Assembly (NCBI GenBank): GCA_009839635.1
Contig: VXPJ01000095.1
Span: forward strand, 1 to 12,695
Direction: 5' to 3'
Source of the DNA: Pseudomonadota bacterium
GTDB taxonomy: Bacteria > Pseudomonadota > Gammaproteobacteria > UBA4575
DNA length: 12,695 nucleotides
Of the stretch, positions 6,170 through 12,695 are shown one piece after another. The notes under the pieces are model-generated. The model had not been told where the DNA came from. It did not search any database and saw only the letters and a list, made by a program, of their open reading frames with translations. The first letter of the stretch is position 1. Every line of letters begins with the position of its first letter. Position numbers and translations under genes: made by a program.

Positions 6170-7108
6170 ATGCAGTTACTGAAAGACAAGCTGAACATTG
6201 ATTTCATGGGGAAGCGCAAGCATGCCTTGATGGTATCGGCTGTCTTGATCGTGGTCTCGATCGTGGCAATGGCAGCCCGTGGGCTGAATCTGGGTATCGA
6301 CTTCACAGGCGGCACGCTGGTTGAAGTAGGCTACTCGGATTCGGTGCAGCTCGAACCGGTGCGTGGAGCGTTGCTTGCCAACGGGCTGGACGATGCCATC
6401 GTCCAGCACTTCGGGACCAGCCGGGATGTCTTGATCCGACTGCCCGTGGAGGAATCGGACCGGGACAAGTCCTCTCTCAGCAACAAGGTGATTCATGCAC
6501 TGGAACCCACGGGTTCGCCAGAGGTGCGGCGTGTGGAGTTTGTCGGTCCGCAGGTAGGCGGCGAGCTGAGAGACAAGGGGGGGCTGGCCATGCTGTATGC
6601 CCTGTTTGGCATTCTGGTGTACGTTGCATTGCGATTCGAGTGGCGCTTCTCCCTGGGGTCCGTAGCAGCCCTGGTGCATGACGTGGTGCTGGTGGTCGGC
6701 TTTTTTGCACTCACCCAGACAGAGTTTGACCTGACGGTGCTGGCAGCACTGCTGGCCGTGATCGGTTACTCGCTCAATGACACGATCGTGGTGTTTGACC
6801 GGATTCGTGAAAATTTCAGGCGCATCCGCAAGGCCACATCGGAAGGAGTCATCAACACCTCCATCAACCAGACACTCTCACGCACCCTCATGACCTCGAT
6901 CACCACATTACTGGTACTGATTGCCCTGTTTCTGTTTGGCGGCGAGGTGATTCACGCATTTTCGATTGCCCTGATTGTTGGCGTGCTGGTCGGAACATAC
7001 TCATCCATTTACGTGGCCAGCACTTCCCTGCTTGCGCTGGATGTCAGCAAGGAGCATCTGATGCCGGTGGAAAGTGCGAACAGGAGTGACGACGGCAGTC
7101 AGGTTTGA
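6170..7108 (+). CDS. secF: Protein translocase subunit SecF
   Basis: Partner of SecD in the inner-membrane proton-driven translocation complex. The 312 residues contain a first membrane helix at about 18-37, the LGIDFTGGTLVEV motif after it, a short periplasmic domain, and five further helices from about residue 138 to 285. GYSLNDTIVVFDRIREN (199-215) carries the conserved D204 and R211, equivalent to the essential SecF aspartate and arginine of the proton path. Start ATG 6170 lies 2 bp after the secD stop with no strong ribosome site of its own, which fits translational coupling. The last ten bases overlap the 3' end of suhB on the other strand. Confidence 0.98.
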   Translation: MQLLKDKLNIDFMGKRKHALMVSAVLIVVSIVAMAARGLNLGIDFTGGTLVEVGYSDSVQLEPVRGALLANGLDDAIVQHFGTSRDVLIRLPVEESDRDKSSLSNKVIHALEPTGSPEVRRVEFVGPQVGGELRDKGGLAMLYALFGILVYVALRFEWRFSLGSVAALVHDVVLVVGFFALTQTEFDLTVLAALLAVIGYSLNDTIVVFDRIRENFRRIRKATSEGVINTSINQTLSRTLMTSITTLLVLIALFLFGGEVIHAFSIALIVGVLVGTYSSIYVASTSLLALDVSKEHLMPVESANRSDDGSQV

Positions 7109-7908
7109 TTGCAGCCTTTCTGGGCCCGGTGAATACTGTCCAGCATTAACCGGAACAGCTTCGGGTTGGCTGCAACAATGTCGCCTGTCTCCAGATGCGT
7201 GTGCCCGCCGGCAGGGTCGCCGACCAGCCCGCCAGCCTCCTGGATGATCAGGCAGCCTGCAGCGATATCCCAGATGTTCAGGCCGAATTCCCAGAATCCG
7301 TCCAGCCGCCCGGCCGCGACATAGGCAAGGTCGAGTGCGGCCGATCCCGCGCGGCGTATCCCCGAGGTGTGCAGGATCAGGGCGCGCAGCGTCGCCAGGT
7401 ACGCGTCCACGTCCTGGCCTTCGCGAAACGGCAGCCCGGTCCCGAGCAGCGTATCCTCCAGCCTGCTGAGCGCTGCCACGCGGATTTTCCTGTCATTCAG
7501 GGTGGCGCCGTTTCCCCGGCTGGCACAGAACAGTTCGCCCCTGAGCGGATCAAAAATCACACCTGCTTCTAGGCGCTGTCGGTGACGCAATGCTATCGAA
7601 ACACAGTGATGCGGAAAACCATGCAGGTAATTGGTCGTTCCATCCAGCGGATCGATGATCCACTGGTACTCGCTCGTGTCCTGTTTGCCGTGACTGTGGC
7701 CGCTTTCTTCCGCGAGGATGCTGTGGTCCGGATATGCGCGGCGGATTATACTGATGATCTCGCGTTTCGCCTGATGGTCGATCTCACTGACAAAATCATT
7801 TTTCTTTTTTGCGTGTATGGAAAGGGAATCGACACGCTCCAGGTTGCGGGAAATGGTTTTCCCTGCCTCACGTGCAGCCGTGATTGCAATGTGTAGTGCA
7901 GCTTGCAT
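7099..7908 (-). CDS. suhB: Inositol-1-monophosphatase family protein SuhB
   Basis: A Mg2+-dependent phosphatase of the inositol monophosphatase family. In E. coli the orthologue also joins NusA and other Nus factors in ribosomal RNA antitermination. The 269-residue protein (E. coli 267) has metal ligands E67-E68 in LAEESG, the signature DPLDGTTN (D86, D89), the dimer and substrate region RRAGSAALDLAYVAAGRLDGFWE, and WDIAAG with D214. The frame continues 47 codons further upstream, but that part overlaps trmJ, lacks family similarity, and the ATG at 7908 aligns with the known N-terminus. No clear Shine-Dalgarno sequence precedes it. It is divergent from trmJ and convergent with secF, overlapping its end by 10 bp. 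The context does not tell phosphatase from antitermination role. Confidence 0.95.
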   Translation of the reverse strand: MQAALHIAITAAREAGKTISRNLERVDSLSIHAKKKNDFVSEIDHQAKREIISIIRRAYPDHSILAEESGHSHGKQDTSEYQWIIDPLDGTTNYLHGFPHHCVSIALRHRQRLEAGVIFDPLRGELFCASRGNGATLNDRKIRVAALSRLEDTLLGTGLPFREGQDVDAYLATLRALILHTSGIRRAGSAALDLAYVAAGRLDGFWEFGLNIWDIAAGCLIIQEAGGLVGDPAGGHTHLETGDIVAANPKLFRLMLDSIHRAQKGCNQT

Positions 7909-7935
7909 GGGAATTGGTCGGGCAGTCGCAGGGCT

Positions 7936-7964
7936 GGGACAGCATACCAAAAACCGTATATATT
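7936..7964 (+). promoter_or_regulatory. Candidate sigma-70 promoter for trmJ
   Basis: GGGACA at 7936-7941 (4 of 6 to TTGACA) and TATATT at 7959-7964 (5 of 6 to TATAAT) are separated by exactly 17 bp. Transcription would begin near 7971, about 25 bases before the trmJ start. It physically overlaps the suhB candidate promoter, so the two could compete. Confidence 0.5.
7941..7949 (-). promoter_or_regulatory. Candidate extended -10 promoter for suhB
   Basis: Read on the minus strand this is TGG followed by TATGCT, an extended -10 with 4 of 6 matches to TATAAT. The -35 position is poor. The start of transcription would be near 7935, leaving a leader of about 27 bases. It overlaps the spacer of the opposing trmJ promoter. 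Confidence 0.35.
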
Positions 7965-7995
7965 TTTGTGACAAGTTTGTAACCGGGATTTTGCC

Positions 7996-8712
7996 GTGTC
8001 CATGAATATATCCAACGCCGTCAGCATTGTTCTCGTCGAGCCTTCGCATCCCGGTAACATCGGAGCCGCCGCCCGCGCGGCAAAGACCATGGGTATTGAA
8101 AGTCTCGTTCTGGTCAATCCGAAACGGTTCCCGGACCCCGAGGCAACGGTGCGGGCCGTGGACGCAGCGGACATCCTTGAGCGCGCCACGGTCTGTATTT
8201 CATTGAAGGAGGCTGTTCGCAGCTGCACGTTCGTCGTCGGAACCAGCATGCGAAAGCGCGGCCTGCCCTGTCCGCAGATTTTGCCCCGGCAACTGGGTTC
8301 AAGGGTAGGGCATGAGTTGAAACGGGGCCCCGTGGCGATTGTCTTTGGCCGTGAGAGCAGTGGCTTGTCAAATGATGAGTTGGACCTGTGCCAGTACGTG
8401 ACCGCCATACCTTCGATGAGTTCACTGAATCTCGCAGCTGCCGTGCAGGTGATCTGCTATGAAATTTTCATGGCAGCCGGAGAACACGATACAGTGGATT
8501 GTGAGGATGCGCTTGCCACGTCGATGGAACTCGAGCGGTTGTTTGAGCATCTGCAAACCGTGTTGCTGGAGATCGGATTTCTGGACCCCAGACAACCCAA
8601 GCTGCTCATGCGACGCCTCAGGCACGTCTACCAGCGGGCCCGCCTGACGCAGGTGGAAGTCAACATCCTGCGCGGGATTCTGAGCGCTACCCAGAATCCC
8701 GCTTCGCAGTAA
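7996..8712 (+). CDS. trmJ: tRNA (cytidine/uridine-32-2'-O)-methyltransferase TrmJ
   Basis: A SPOUT-class, knot-forming methyltransferase that uses S-adenosylmethionine to methylate the 2'-OH of nucleotide 32 in the anticodon loop of several tRNAs. The visible motifs are IVLVEPSHPGNIGAAARAAKTMG at the N-terminus, VVGTSMRKRGLP, VAIVFGRESSGLSNDEL and IPSMSSLNLAAAVQVICYE, the last two forming the cofactor-binding knot. The C-terminal helical part ends with RLTQVEVNILRGILS, as in E. coli TrmJ. The start may be GTG 7996 (238 residues, ACCGGGA about 7 bases upstream) or ATG 8002 (236 residues). I chose GTG for spacing, but the difference is only two residues. In many relatives it lies just before cysE or iscR; here iscR follows with no cysE. 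Confidence 0.95.
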   Translation: MSMNISNAVSIVLVEPSHPGNIGAAARAAKTMGIESLVLVNPKRFPDPEATVRAVDAADILERATVCISLKEAVRSCTFVVGTSMRKRGLPCPQILPRQLGSRVGHELKRGPVAIVFGRESSGLSNDELDLCQYVTAIPSMSSLNLAAAVQVICYEIFMAAGEHDTVDCEDALATSMELERLFEHLQTVLLEIGFLDPRQPKLLMRRLRHVYQRARLTQVEVNILRGILSATQNPASQ

Positions 8713-8798
8713 TTTCTCCGAACCCCCCGTTTTGAACGCGTACAAGAGGCTTCCCTTACTAATGGGATAACGCAGACGGGAGAAAACTATTCCTTTTT

Positions 8799-8823
8799 AT
8801 ATCTGAGTGATTTACTCGGGTAT
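8799..8823 (+). promoter_or_regulatory. Type-1 IscR operator in the iscR promoter
   Basis: This 25-bp site fits the type-1 IscR consensus I recall (ATASYYGACTRWWWYAGTCRRSTAT) at 22 of 25 positions. It has ATA at 8799-8801, CTGAGT-GATTT-ACTC in the centre and GGGTAT at the right end. Two of the three deviations are symmetric (8807 C to G and 8815 G to C), so the central inverted repeat GAGT/ACTC is kept. It covers the -35 region of the promoter, fitting autorepression by cluster-bound IscR. Confidence 0.75.
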
Positions 8824-8824
8824 T

Positions 8825-8833
8825 TGCTATACT
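8825..8833 (+). promoter_or_regulatory. iscR operon promoter, extended -10
   Basis: TGC followed by TATACT (5 of 6 to TATAAT) makes a good extended -10. The -35 region (about 8804-8810) is poor and lies inside the IscR operator. Transcription would start near 8840, giving a leader of about 40 bases before iscR. Confidence 0.65.
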
Positions 8834-8879
8834 GAGGTGTGAAAACACGGTTGGATTGGATGACAGAGGGCAACAGGTT

Positions 8880-9338
8880 ATGAAACTCAGCACCAGAGGG
8901 CGATACGCGGTGACTGCCATGTTTGATATTGCCCTGCATCATGACGAGGGTCCCGTGTCCCTGGCCGATATCTCGGAAAGACAGGGGATTTCCCTGGCCT
9001 ACCTGGAGCAGTTGTTCCCGTTACTGCGGGGTCAGGGTTTGGTGAAAAGCACCCGCGGACCAGGTGGTGGATACTCGCTTGCTGTGGACTCGGAAGAGAT
9101 TGCCATAGCCGATGTCATCGATGCGGTCGAGGAGAGTCTGGATGCCACCCGTTGCGGGGGCAGCGCAGATTGCCAGAATCACCAGCGCTGTCTGACACAC
9201 GACTTGTGGGAAGGCCTGAGCGGCCAAATTCGCAGCCATCTCTCGGGTATCAGTCTTGCACAGGCCGTCAGCAATGCGCATGTGCGGGAAGTATCCAGCC
9301 GACAGGAACATAGGATGAACCGGGTAGAAGTTATTTGA
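8880..9338 (+). CDS. iscR: Iron-sulfur cluster regulator IscR
   Basis: An Rrf2-family transcription factor that binds a [2Fe-2S] cluster and adjusts isc expression to cluster demand. The 152 residues start MKLSTRGRYAVTAMFDIAL with a winged helix, including DISERQGISLAYLEQLF as the recognition region and RGPGGGY as the wing. The cluster ligands C92, C98, C104 and H107 (RC-x5-C-x5-CLTH) are all present and match E. coli numbering. The frame extends upstream to ATG 8856, but ATG 8880 aligns with the family start and has AGAGGG nine bases before it. It is the first gene of the isc operon, behind a promoter with an IscR operator, so negative autoregulation is expected. Its stop codon overlaps the iscS ribosome site. 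Confidence 0.97.
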   Translation: MKLSTRGRYAVTAMFDIALHHDEGPVSLADISERQGISLAYLEQLFPLLRGQGLVKSTRGPGGGYSLAVDSEEIAIADVIDAVEESLDATRCGGSADCQNHQRCLTHDLWEGLSGQIRSHLSGISLAQAVSNAHVREVSSRQEHRMNRVEVI

Positions 9339-9349
9339 GGAGCCGAACA

Positions 9350-10573
9350 GTGACCGACGTGAAACTACCGATATACCTGGATTACAGTGCCACCACCCCA
9401 GTCGATGAACGGGTGGCCAAGGCCATGATGAAGTGCCTTACGCTGGATGGGAACTATGGGAATCCGGCATCCCGCAGCCACAGCTTCGGCTGGAGTGCGG
9501 AAAAAGCTGTGGAAGAAGCGAGAGAACATGTTGCTGCATTGATCCAGGCAGACCCGAAAGAAATCATCTGGACCAGCGGGGCCACCGAGTCGGACAACCT
9601 GGCCATCAAGGGTGCGGCACATTTTTACCAGAAAAACGGCAAACACATCATCACCTGCAAGACGGAGCACAAGGCGGTGCTGGATACCTGCCGTCAACTG
9701 GAACGCGAAGGATTCGAAGTGACCTACCTGGAGCCGCAAAGTTCAGGCCTGATTGACCTTGATGATTTTCAGGCAGCGATCCGGGACGATACGATTCTGG
9801 TTTCGATCATGCACGTCAACAATGAAATCGGCGTCATCCAGGACATCAAGGCCATTGGCGAGATTACCCGCGAGCGCAAGATCATTTTTCATGTGGACGC
9901 CGCGCAAAGCCCGGGCAAGGCGGGGATTGACGTGCAGGACATGAATGTTGACCTGATGAGTCTATCGGCCCACAAGGTGTACGGGCCCAAAGGTATCGGT
10001 GCCCTGTATGTGCGCAGGAAGCCACGCGTTCGCATCGAGGCGCAGATACATGGTGGCGGCCACGAACGTGGCATGCGTTCAGGGACGCTGGCTACACACC
10101 AGATCGTGGGTATGGGCGAGGCGTTTCGTATTGCCAAAGAAGAAATGGCAGCAGACAACGAGCGCATTCTCATGTTGAGAAATAGGCTGTTGAACGGCCT
10201 GAAGGACATTGATGAGATTTATATCAACGGGGACCTGGAACAGCGCATCCCGGGCAATCTCAACGTCAGTTTTAATTTCATTGAAGGTGAAAGCCTGATC
10301 ATGGCCCTCAAGGATATTGCGGTATCGTCAGGTTCGGCATGTACAAGTGCATCCCTTGAGCCCAGCTACGTACTGCGGGCACTGGGGCGTGACGATGAGC
10401 TTGCGCACAGTTCGATTCGCTTTACAATTGGACGGTTTACGACGGTGGCAGAGGTCAACTACGCGACCCAGTTGATCCGGAGCGCGGTAGTCAAGCTGCG
10501 TGACCTTTCTCCCTTGTGGGAGATGCACAAGGAGGGCATTGATCTCAAGACCGTCGAATGGGCAGCCCATTGA
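9350..10573 (+). CDS. iscS: Cysteine desulfurase IscS
   Basis: A PLP-dependent homodimeric enzyme that removes sulfur from L-cysteine as a persulfide and hands it to IscU and to tRNA thiolation enzymes. The 407 residues align without net gaps to E. coli IscS with three extra N-terminal residues. Features are YLDYSATTPVD, the SGATESDNLAIKGA loop, TEHKAVLDTC, the PLP lysine K209 in SAHKVYGPKG, HGGGHERGMRSGT, the catalytic cysteine C331 in SSGSACTSASLEPSYV, and the C-terminal SPLWEMHKEGIDL that contacts IscU. I chose GTG 9350 because TGAGGAG lies seven bases upstream; TTG 9335 and GTG 9359 are worse spaced. That ribosome site overlaps the iscR stop codon, which couples the two genes. Confidence 0.96.
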   Translation: MTDVKLPIYLDYSATTPVDERVAKAMMKCLTLDGNYGNPASRSHSFGWSAEKAVEEAREHVAALIQADPKEIIWTSGATESDNLAIKGAAHFYQKNGKHIITCKTEHKAVLDTCRQLEREGFEVTYLEPQSSGLIDLDDFQAAIRDDTILVSIMHVNNEIGVIQDIKAIGEITRERKIIFHVDAAQSPGKAGIDVQDMNVDLMSLSAHKVYGPKGIGALYVRRKPRVRIEAQIHGGGHERGMRSGTLATHQIVGMGEAFRIAKEEMAADNERILMLRNRLLNGLKDIDEIYINGDLEQRIPGNLNVSFNFIEGESLIMALKDIAVSSGSACTSASLEPSYVLRALGRDDELAHSSIRFTIGRFTTVAEVNYATQLIRSAVVKLRDLSPLWEMHKEGIDLKTVEWAAH

Positions 10574-10642
10574 GGCTGCTGTTGATTTTTGAGAGTTTAA
10601 TTTTTAGTACATACTGGTATAGGAAATCAGGAGACGTGAATC

Positions 10643-11050
10643 ATGGCATACAGTGACAAAGTGTTGGACCATTACGAGAACCCGCGTAACGTAGGGTCGT
10701 TTGACAAAAGCGATCAAAGTGTGGGCACAGGCATGGTTGGCGCGCCCGCGTGCGGTGATGTGATGAAACTGCAGATCAAGGTCGGTGATGACGGCGTAAT
10801 CGAGGATGCAAAATTCAAGACCTATGGTTGTGGCTCAGCGATTGCTTCCTCCAGCTTGCTGACAGAATGGGTAAAGGGTAAAACCCTGGATGAGGCTTCT
10901 GAAATCAAGAACACGGACATTGCAGAAGAACTTGCACTGCCCCCTGTGAAAATTCACTGTTCAGTGCTGGCAGAAGATGCCATCCGGGCGGCGATAGACG
11001 ATCTCAAGTCCAAGGATGTAAGTGCAGCTGAGCACAAGAAAATCGCATAA
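10643..11050 (+). CDS. iscU: Fe-S cluster assembly scaffold IscU
   Basis: The scaffold on which a [2Fe-2S] cluster is built from IscS-derived sulfur and then transferred with the help of HscA and HscB. The 135 residues carry the cluster ligands C37 and D39 (PACGDV), C63 (YGCGSA), and H105-C106 (KIHCSVLAEDA). The LPPVK motif bound by HscA is at 99-103. It has a slightly extended C-terminal tail (KSKDVSAAEHKKIA) compared with E. coli. ATG 10643 is preceded by AGGAGA at 9-base spacing. The 69 bp between iscS and iscU are AT-rich, but I could not define a convincing promoter in them. Confidence 0.98.
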   Translation: MAYSDKVLDHYENPRNVGSFDKSDQSVGTGMVGAPACGDVMKLQIKVGDDGVIEDAKFKTYGCGSAIASSSLLTEWVKGKTLDEASEIKNTDIAEELALPPVKIHCSVLAEDAIRAAIDDLKSKDVSAAEHKKIA

Positions 11051-11061
11051 GCAGGTAAAGC

Positions 11062-11385
11062 ATGTCCATCTCCTTGACAAGCAGTGCGGCCGAGCACGTA
11101 AAGAGCTACCTTGAAAAGCGTGGCAAGGGGATTGGTGTGCGCCTGGGCGTGAAAACAACGGGCTGTTCAGGTATGGCCTATACCATCGAATTTGCTGATC
11201 AGGTTGAAAAAGAGGACCACATATTTGAAGACAAGGGTGTCAAGGTGGTGATCAACCCCAAAAGCATGGTGTATCTGAACGGCACCGAACTGGATTTTAA
11301 GCGCGAGGGATTGTCGGAAGGCTTTCAATTCAGGAATCCAAATGAAAAGGACCGTTGCGGTTGCGGGGAGAGTTTTAGCGTCTGA
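11062..11385 (+). CDS. iscA: Fe-S assembly protein IscA
   Basis: An A-type carrier that binds iron or an Fe-S cluster and delivers it to target proteins, especially those with [4Fe-4S] clusters. The 107 residues contain the three conserved cysteines: C35 in TTGCSGMAY, and C99 and C101 in RCGCGESF close to the C-terminus. Their number and spacing match E. coli IscA. ATG 11062 follows iscU by 11 bp and has AGG seven bases upstream, so it is part of the same transcript. The position between iscU and hscB, together with the MSISLTSSAAEHVKSYL start, identifies it as IscA rather than ErpA or SufA. Confidence 0.96.
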   Translation: MSISLTSSAAEHVKSYLEKRGKGIGVRLGVKTTGCSGMAYTIEFADQVEKEDHIFEDKGVKVVINPKSMVYLNGTELDFKREGLSEGFQFRNPNEKDRCGCGESFSV

Positions 11386-11441
11386 CCATTCCCCGATCTC
11401 GATCATTTCGGCGATCATTTTCTTCCACCCATCCAGTTAGC

Positions 11442-11984
11442 ATGAATATAGATCTCACTCGAAACTATTTCGAGTTGTTCGGCCTTTCCGAGGGCTTTGA
11501 GGTGGACCAGGAAGAACTGGCCTCAAAGTACCGGGCTTTCCAGAGCGCCCTGCACCCGGATCGTTTCACCGGCAGGAGCGACCAGGAGCAGCGCCTATCC
11601 GTTCAGCATACGGCGTTTGTGAACGAGGCGTACAGCGTTCTCAAAAATGACCTAAAGCGTGCTCACTATCTCCTGGGATTGCAGGATGCGGAATTTGATG
11701 CGGATACGGAAACTTCAAGGGATGCGGAGTTTTTGATGCAGCAGATGGAATCGCATGAGCGTGTCGCGGAACTGGATCATGCCCCGGACCCCGGTGCGGC
11801 CCTGGAGCAACTGGCATGCGAGTTCAAACAGCAGCAAAGCGAGCTGATCTCGCGGTTCTCGGCCGAGTACGCACGAGGTGATCTGGGCGCTGCAAAGGAC
11901 TCGGCACTGAAGCTGCAGTTCTACGAACGACTGACCAATCAACTCAGGGAAAAGCAGGAAAAGCTCGACGAGCAGCTTTTATAA
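11442..11984 (+). CDS. hscB: Fe-S assembly co-chaperone HscB
   Basis: A J-type co-chaperone that binds IscU and stimulates the ATPase of HscA during cluster transfer. The 180-residue protein has an N-terminal J domain (about 8-75) with the HPD motif at 38-40 (ALHPDRF), the FVNEAYSVLKNDLKRAHYLL region after it, and a helical C-terminal domain (about 85-175) that binds IscU. The ATG at 11442 has no obvious Shine-Dalgarno sequence; the 56-bp gap after iscA is pyrimidine-rich just before the start. The order iscA-hscB-hscA is canonical, and the next gene begins 6 bp after its stop. Confidence 0.96.
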   Translation: MNIDLTRNYFELFGLSEGFEVDQEELASKYRAFQSALHPDRFTGRSDQEQRLSVQHTAFVNEAYSVLKNDLKRAHYLLGLQDAEFDADTETSRDAEFLMQQMESHERVAELDHAPDPGAALEQLACEFKQQQSELISRFSAEYARGDLGAAKDSALKLQFYERLTNQLREKQEKLDEQLL

Positions 11985-11990
11985 ATCCAT

Positions 11991-12695
11991 ATGGCACTTT
12001 TGCAGATTTCGGAACCGGGCCAGTCGACGGCCCCACATGAGCACCACCTTGCCGCGGGGATCGACCTGGGGACAACGAACTCGCTGGTGGCCAGTGTCCG
12101 AAGCGGTGTTGCCGAAACCCTGCCGGATGCCGAGGGCACAGACATACTTCCTTCGGTGGTGCGCTATACCCTGGAAGACGGTGTCATGGTGGGCGCATGT
12201 GCTCTGGAGCAGGCGACTTGCGACCCGCTGAATACGCTCGCTTCCGTGAAGCGCATCATGGGCCGGTCTGTGGATGACCTTGCCACACTTCAGGGCTACC
12301 TCCCGTACCAGTTCGTTGACCAGGAAGGCGGTGTACCGCAGATTCAGACTGTGGCGGGGCCGGTCACATCGATCGAGGTTTCTTCGGAAATCCTGAAAGC
12401 ACTGCGAGCGCGCGCCGAGCAAACGCTGGGAGGAGAGCTTGCAGGAGTCGTGATCACCGTGCCGGCGTATTTTGACGATGCGCAACGCCAAGCCACCAAG
12501 GATGCCGCCAAACTGGCCGGCCTGAACGTCTTTCGATTACTGAACGAACCGACCGCGGCTGCGGTAGCCTACGGACTGGACCGCCAGGCGGAGGGGGTGA
12601 CTGCCGTGTACGACCTTGGAGGCGGTACCTTCGATATCTCTATTCTCCGGCTGACCAAAGGCGTGTTTGAAGTATTGTCAACAGGGGGCGACACA
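11991..12695 (+). CDS. hscA: Fe-S assembly chaperone HscA, 5' part only
   Basis: A specialised Hsp70 that recognises LPPVK of IscU and, with HscB, drives release of the cluster. The first 235 codons are visible and open to the right edge; the family has about 620 residues, so the substrate-binding domain is missing. The start MALLQISEPGQSTAP is nearly the E. coli HscA N-terminus and separates it from DnaK. ATPase motifs are AAGIDLGTTNSLVA (21-34), VVITVPAYFDDAQRQATKDAA (153-173), LLNEPTAAAVAYGLD (183-197) and VYDLGGGTFDISILRL (206-221). It begins 6 bp after hscB without a clear ribosome site, suggesting translational coupling. Downstream fdx and iscX are expected but are not in the window. 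Confidence 0.97.
   Translation, partial: MALLQISEPGQSTAPHEHHLAAGIDLGTTNSLVASVRSGVAETLPDAEGTDILPSVVRYTLEDGVMVGACALEQATCDPLNTLASVKRIMGRSVDDLATLQGYLPYQFVDQEGGVPQIQTVAGPVTSIEVSSEILKALRARAEQTLGGELAGVVITVPAYFDDAQRQATKDAAKLAGLNVFRLLNEPTAAAVAYGLDRQAEGVTAVYDLGGGTFDISILRLTKGVFEVLSTGGDT

Noticed and set aside
7909..8049. N-terminal extension of suhB by 47 codons
   Set aside because: It overlaps trmJ and its promoter and has no similarity to the family; ATG 7908 gives the normal length.
8713..8786. Distant inverted repeat TTTCTCCG / CGGGAGAAA after trmJ as a terminator or operator
   Set aside because: The arms are about 55 bp apart, pairing needs a bulge, and no U tract follows, so no support for a terminator.
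9335..9349. Earlier TTG start for iscS
   Set aside because: It would overlap the iscR stop and the TGAGGAG ribosome site itself; GTG 9350 is correctly spaced.
10574..10642. Internal promoter before iscU
   Set aside because: TTGATT/TTGAGA and TGGTATAGG resemble promoter parts but the spacing does not work for any pair.
1..12695. CRISPR array, transposon ends or toxin-antitoxin pair
   Set aside because: No regularly spaced repeats of suitable length, no transposase, and no small paired genes were found on either strand.

Overview
The window is a piece of gammaproteobacterial chromosome, probably from a non-enteric lineage, with moderate to high GC by eye. The host part carries conserved housekeeping genes in an order familiar from Pseudomonas, Chromatiales and relatives: tRNA-Leu / queA-tgt-yajC-secD-secF / suhB / trmJ-iscR-iscS-iscU-iscA-hscB-hscA. 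The encoded proteins align well, from memory, with their E. coli counterparts. This includes the IscR cluster ligands C92/C98/C104/H107, the IscU LPPVK motif and the HscA N-terminus. The species cannot be named from the sequence alone.

Left part (1-1594): one end of a tRNA-targeted integrative element. A complete P4-type tyrosine integrase gene (minus strand) lies directly downstream of a minus-strand tRNA-Leu(CAA) gene, in the same orientation. Between them is an AT-rich 146-bp stretch with an ordered set of 10-bp TGGGAAT-type repeats, which look like integrase arm-binding sites. A further island gene starts inside the integrase stop region (an 8-bp overlap) and runs off the left edge. The rest of the element and its other end are outside the window. 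The tRNA lacks an encoded 3' CCA, which may be a scar of the integration.

Middle (1671-7108, plus): queA and tgt act in queuosine modification of tRNA. They are followed by yajC, secD and secF, the accessory proton-driven part of the Sec translocon. tgt-yajC spacing is 72 bp and holds a hairpin that sequesters an orphan Shine-Dalgarno-like sequence. secD-secF spacing is 2 bp.

Right (7099-12695): suhB is on the minus strand. Its 3' end overlaps secF by 10 bp, and its 5' end faces trmJ across an 87-bp divergent promoter region. After trmJ, a 167-bp regulatory region with an extended -10 promoter and a near-consensus type-1 IscR site introduces the isc operon for iron-sulfur cluster assembly. 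The operon runs iscR (sensor-repressor), iscS (cysteine desulfurase), iscU (scaffold), iscA (carrier), hscB and hscA (co-chaperone and chaperone). hscA is cut by the right edge after 235 codons.

Most of the window is conventional. The unusual material is the tRNA/integrase junction and its repeat array, the missing CCA, the unrecognised coupled island gene, and the yajC leader hairpin. I saw no CRISPR array, no transposon, and no clear new defence or metabolic system inside the visible bases.
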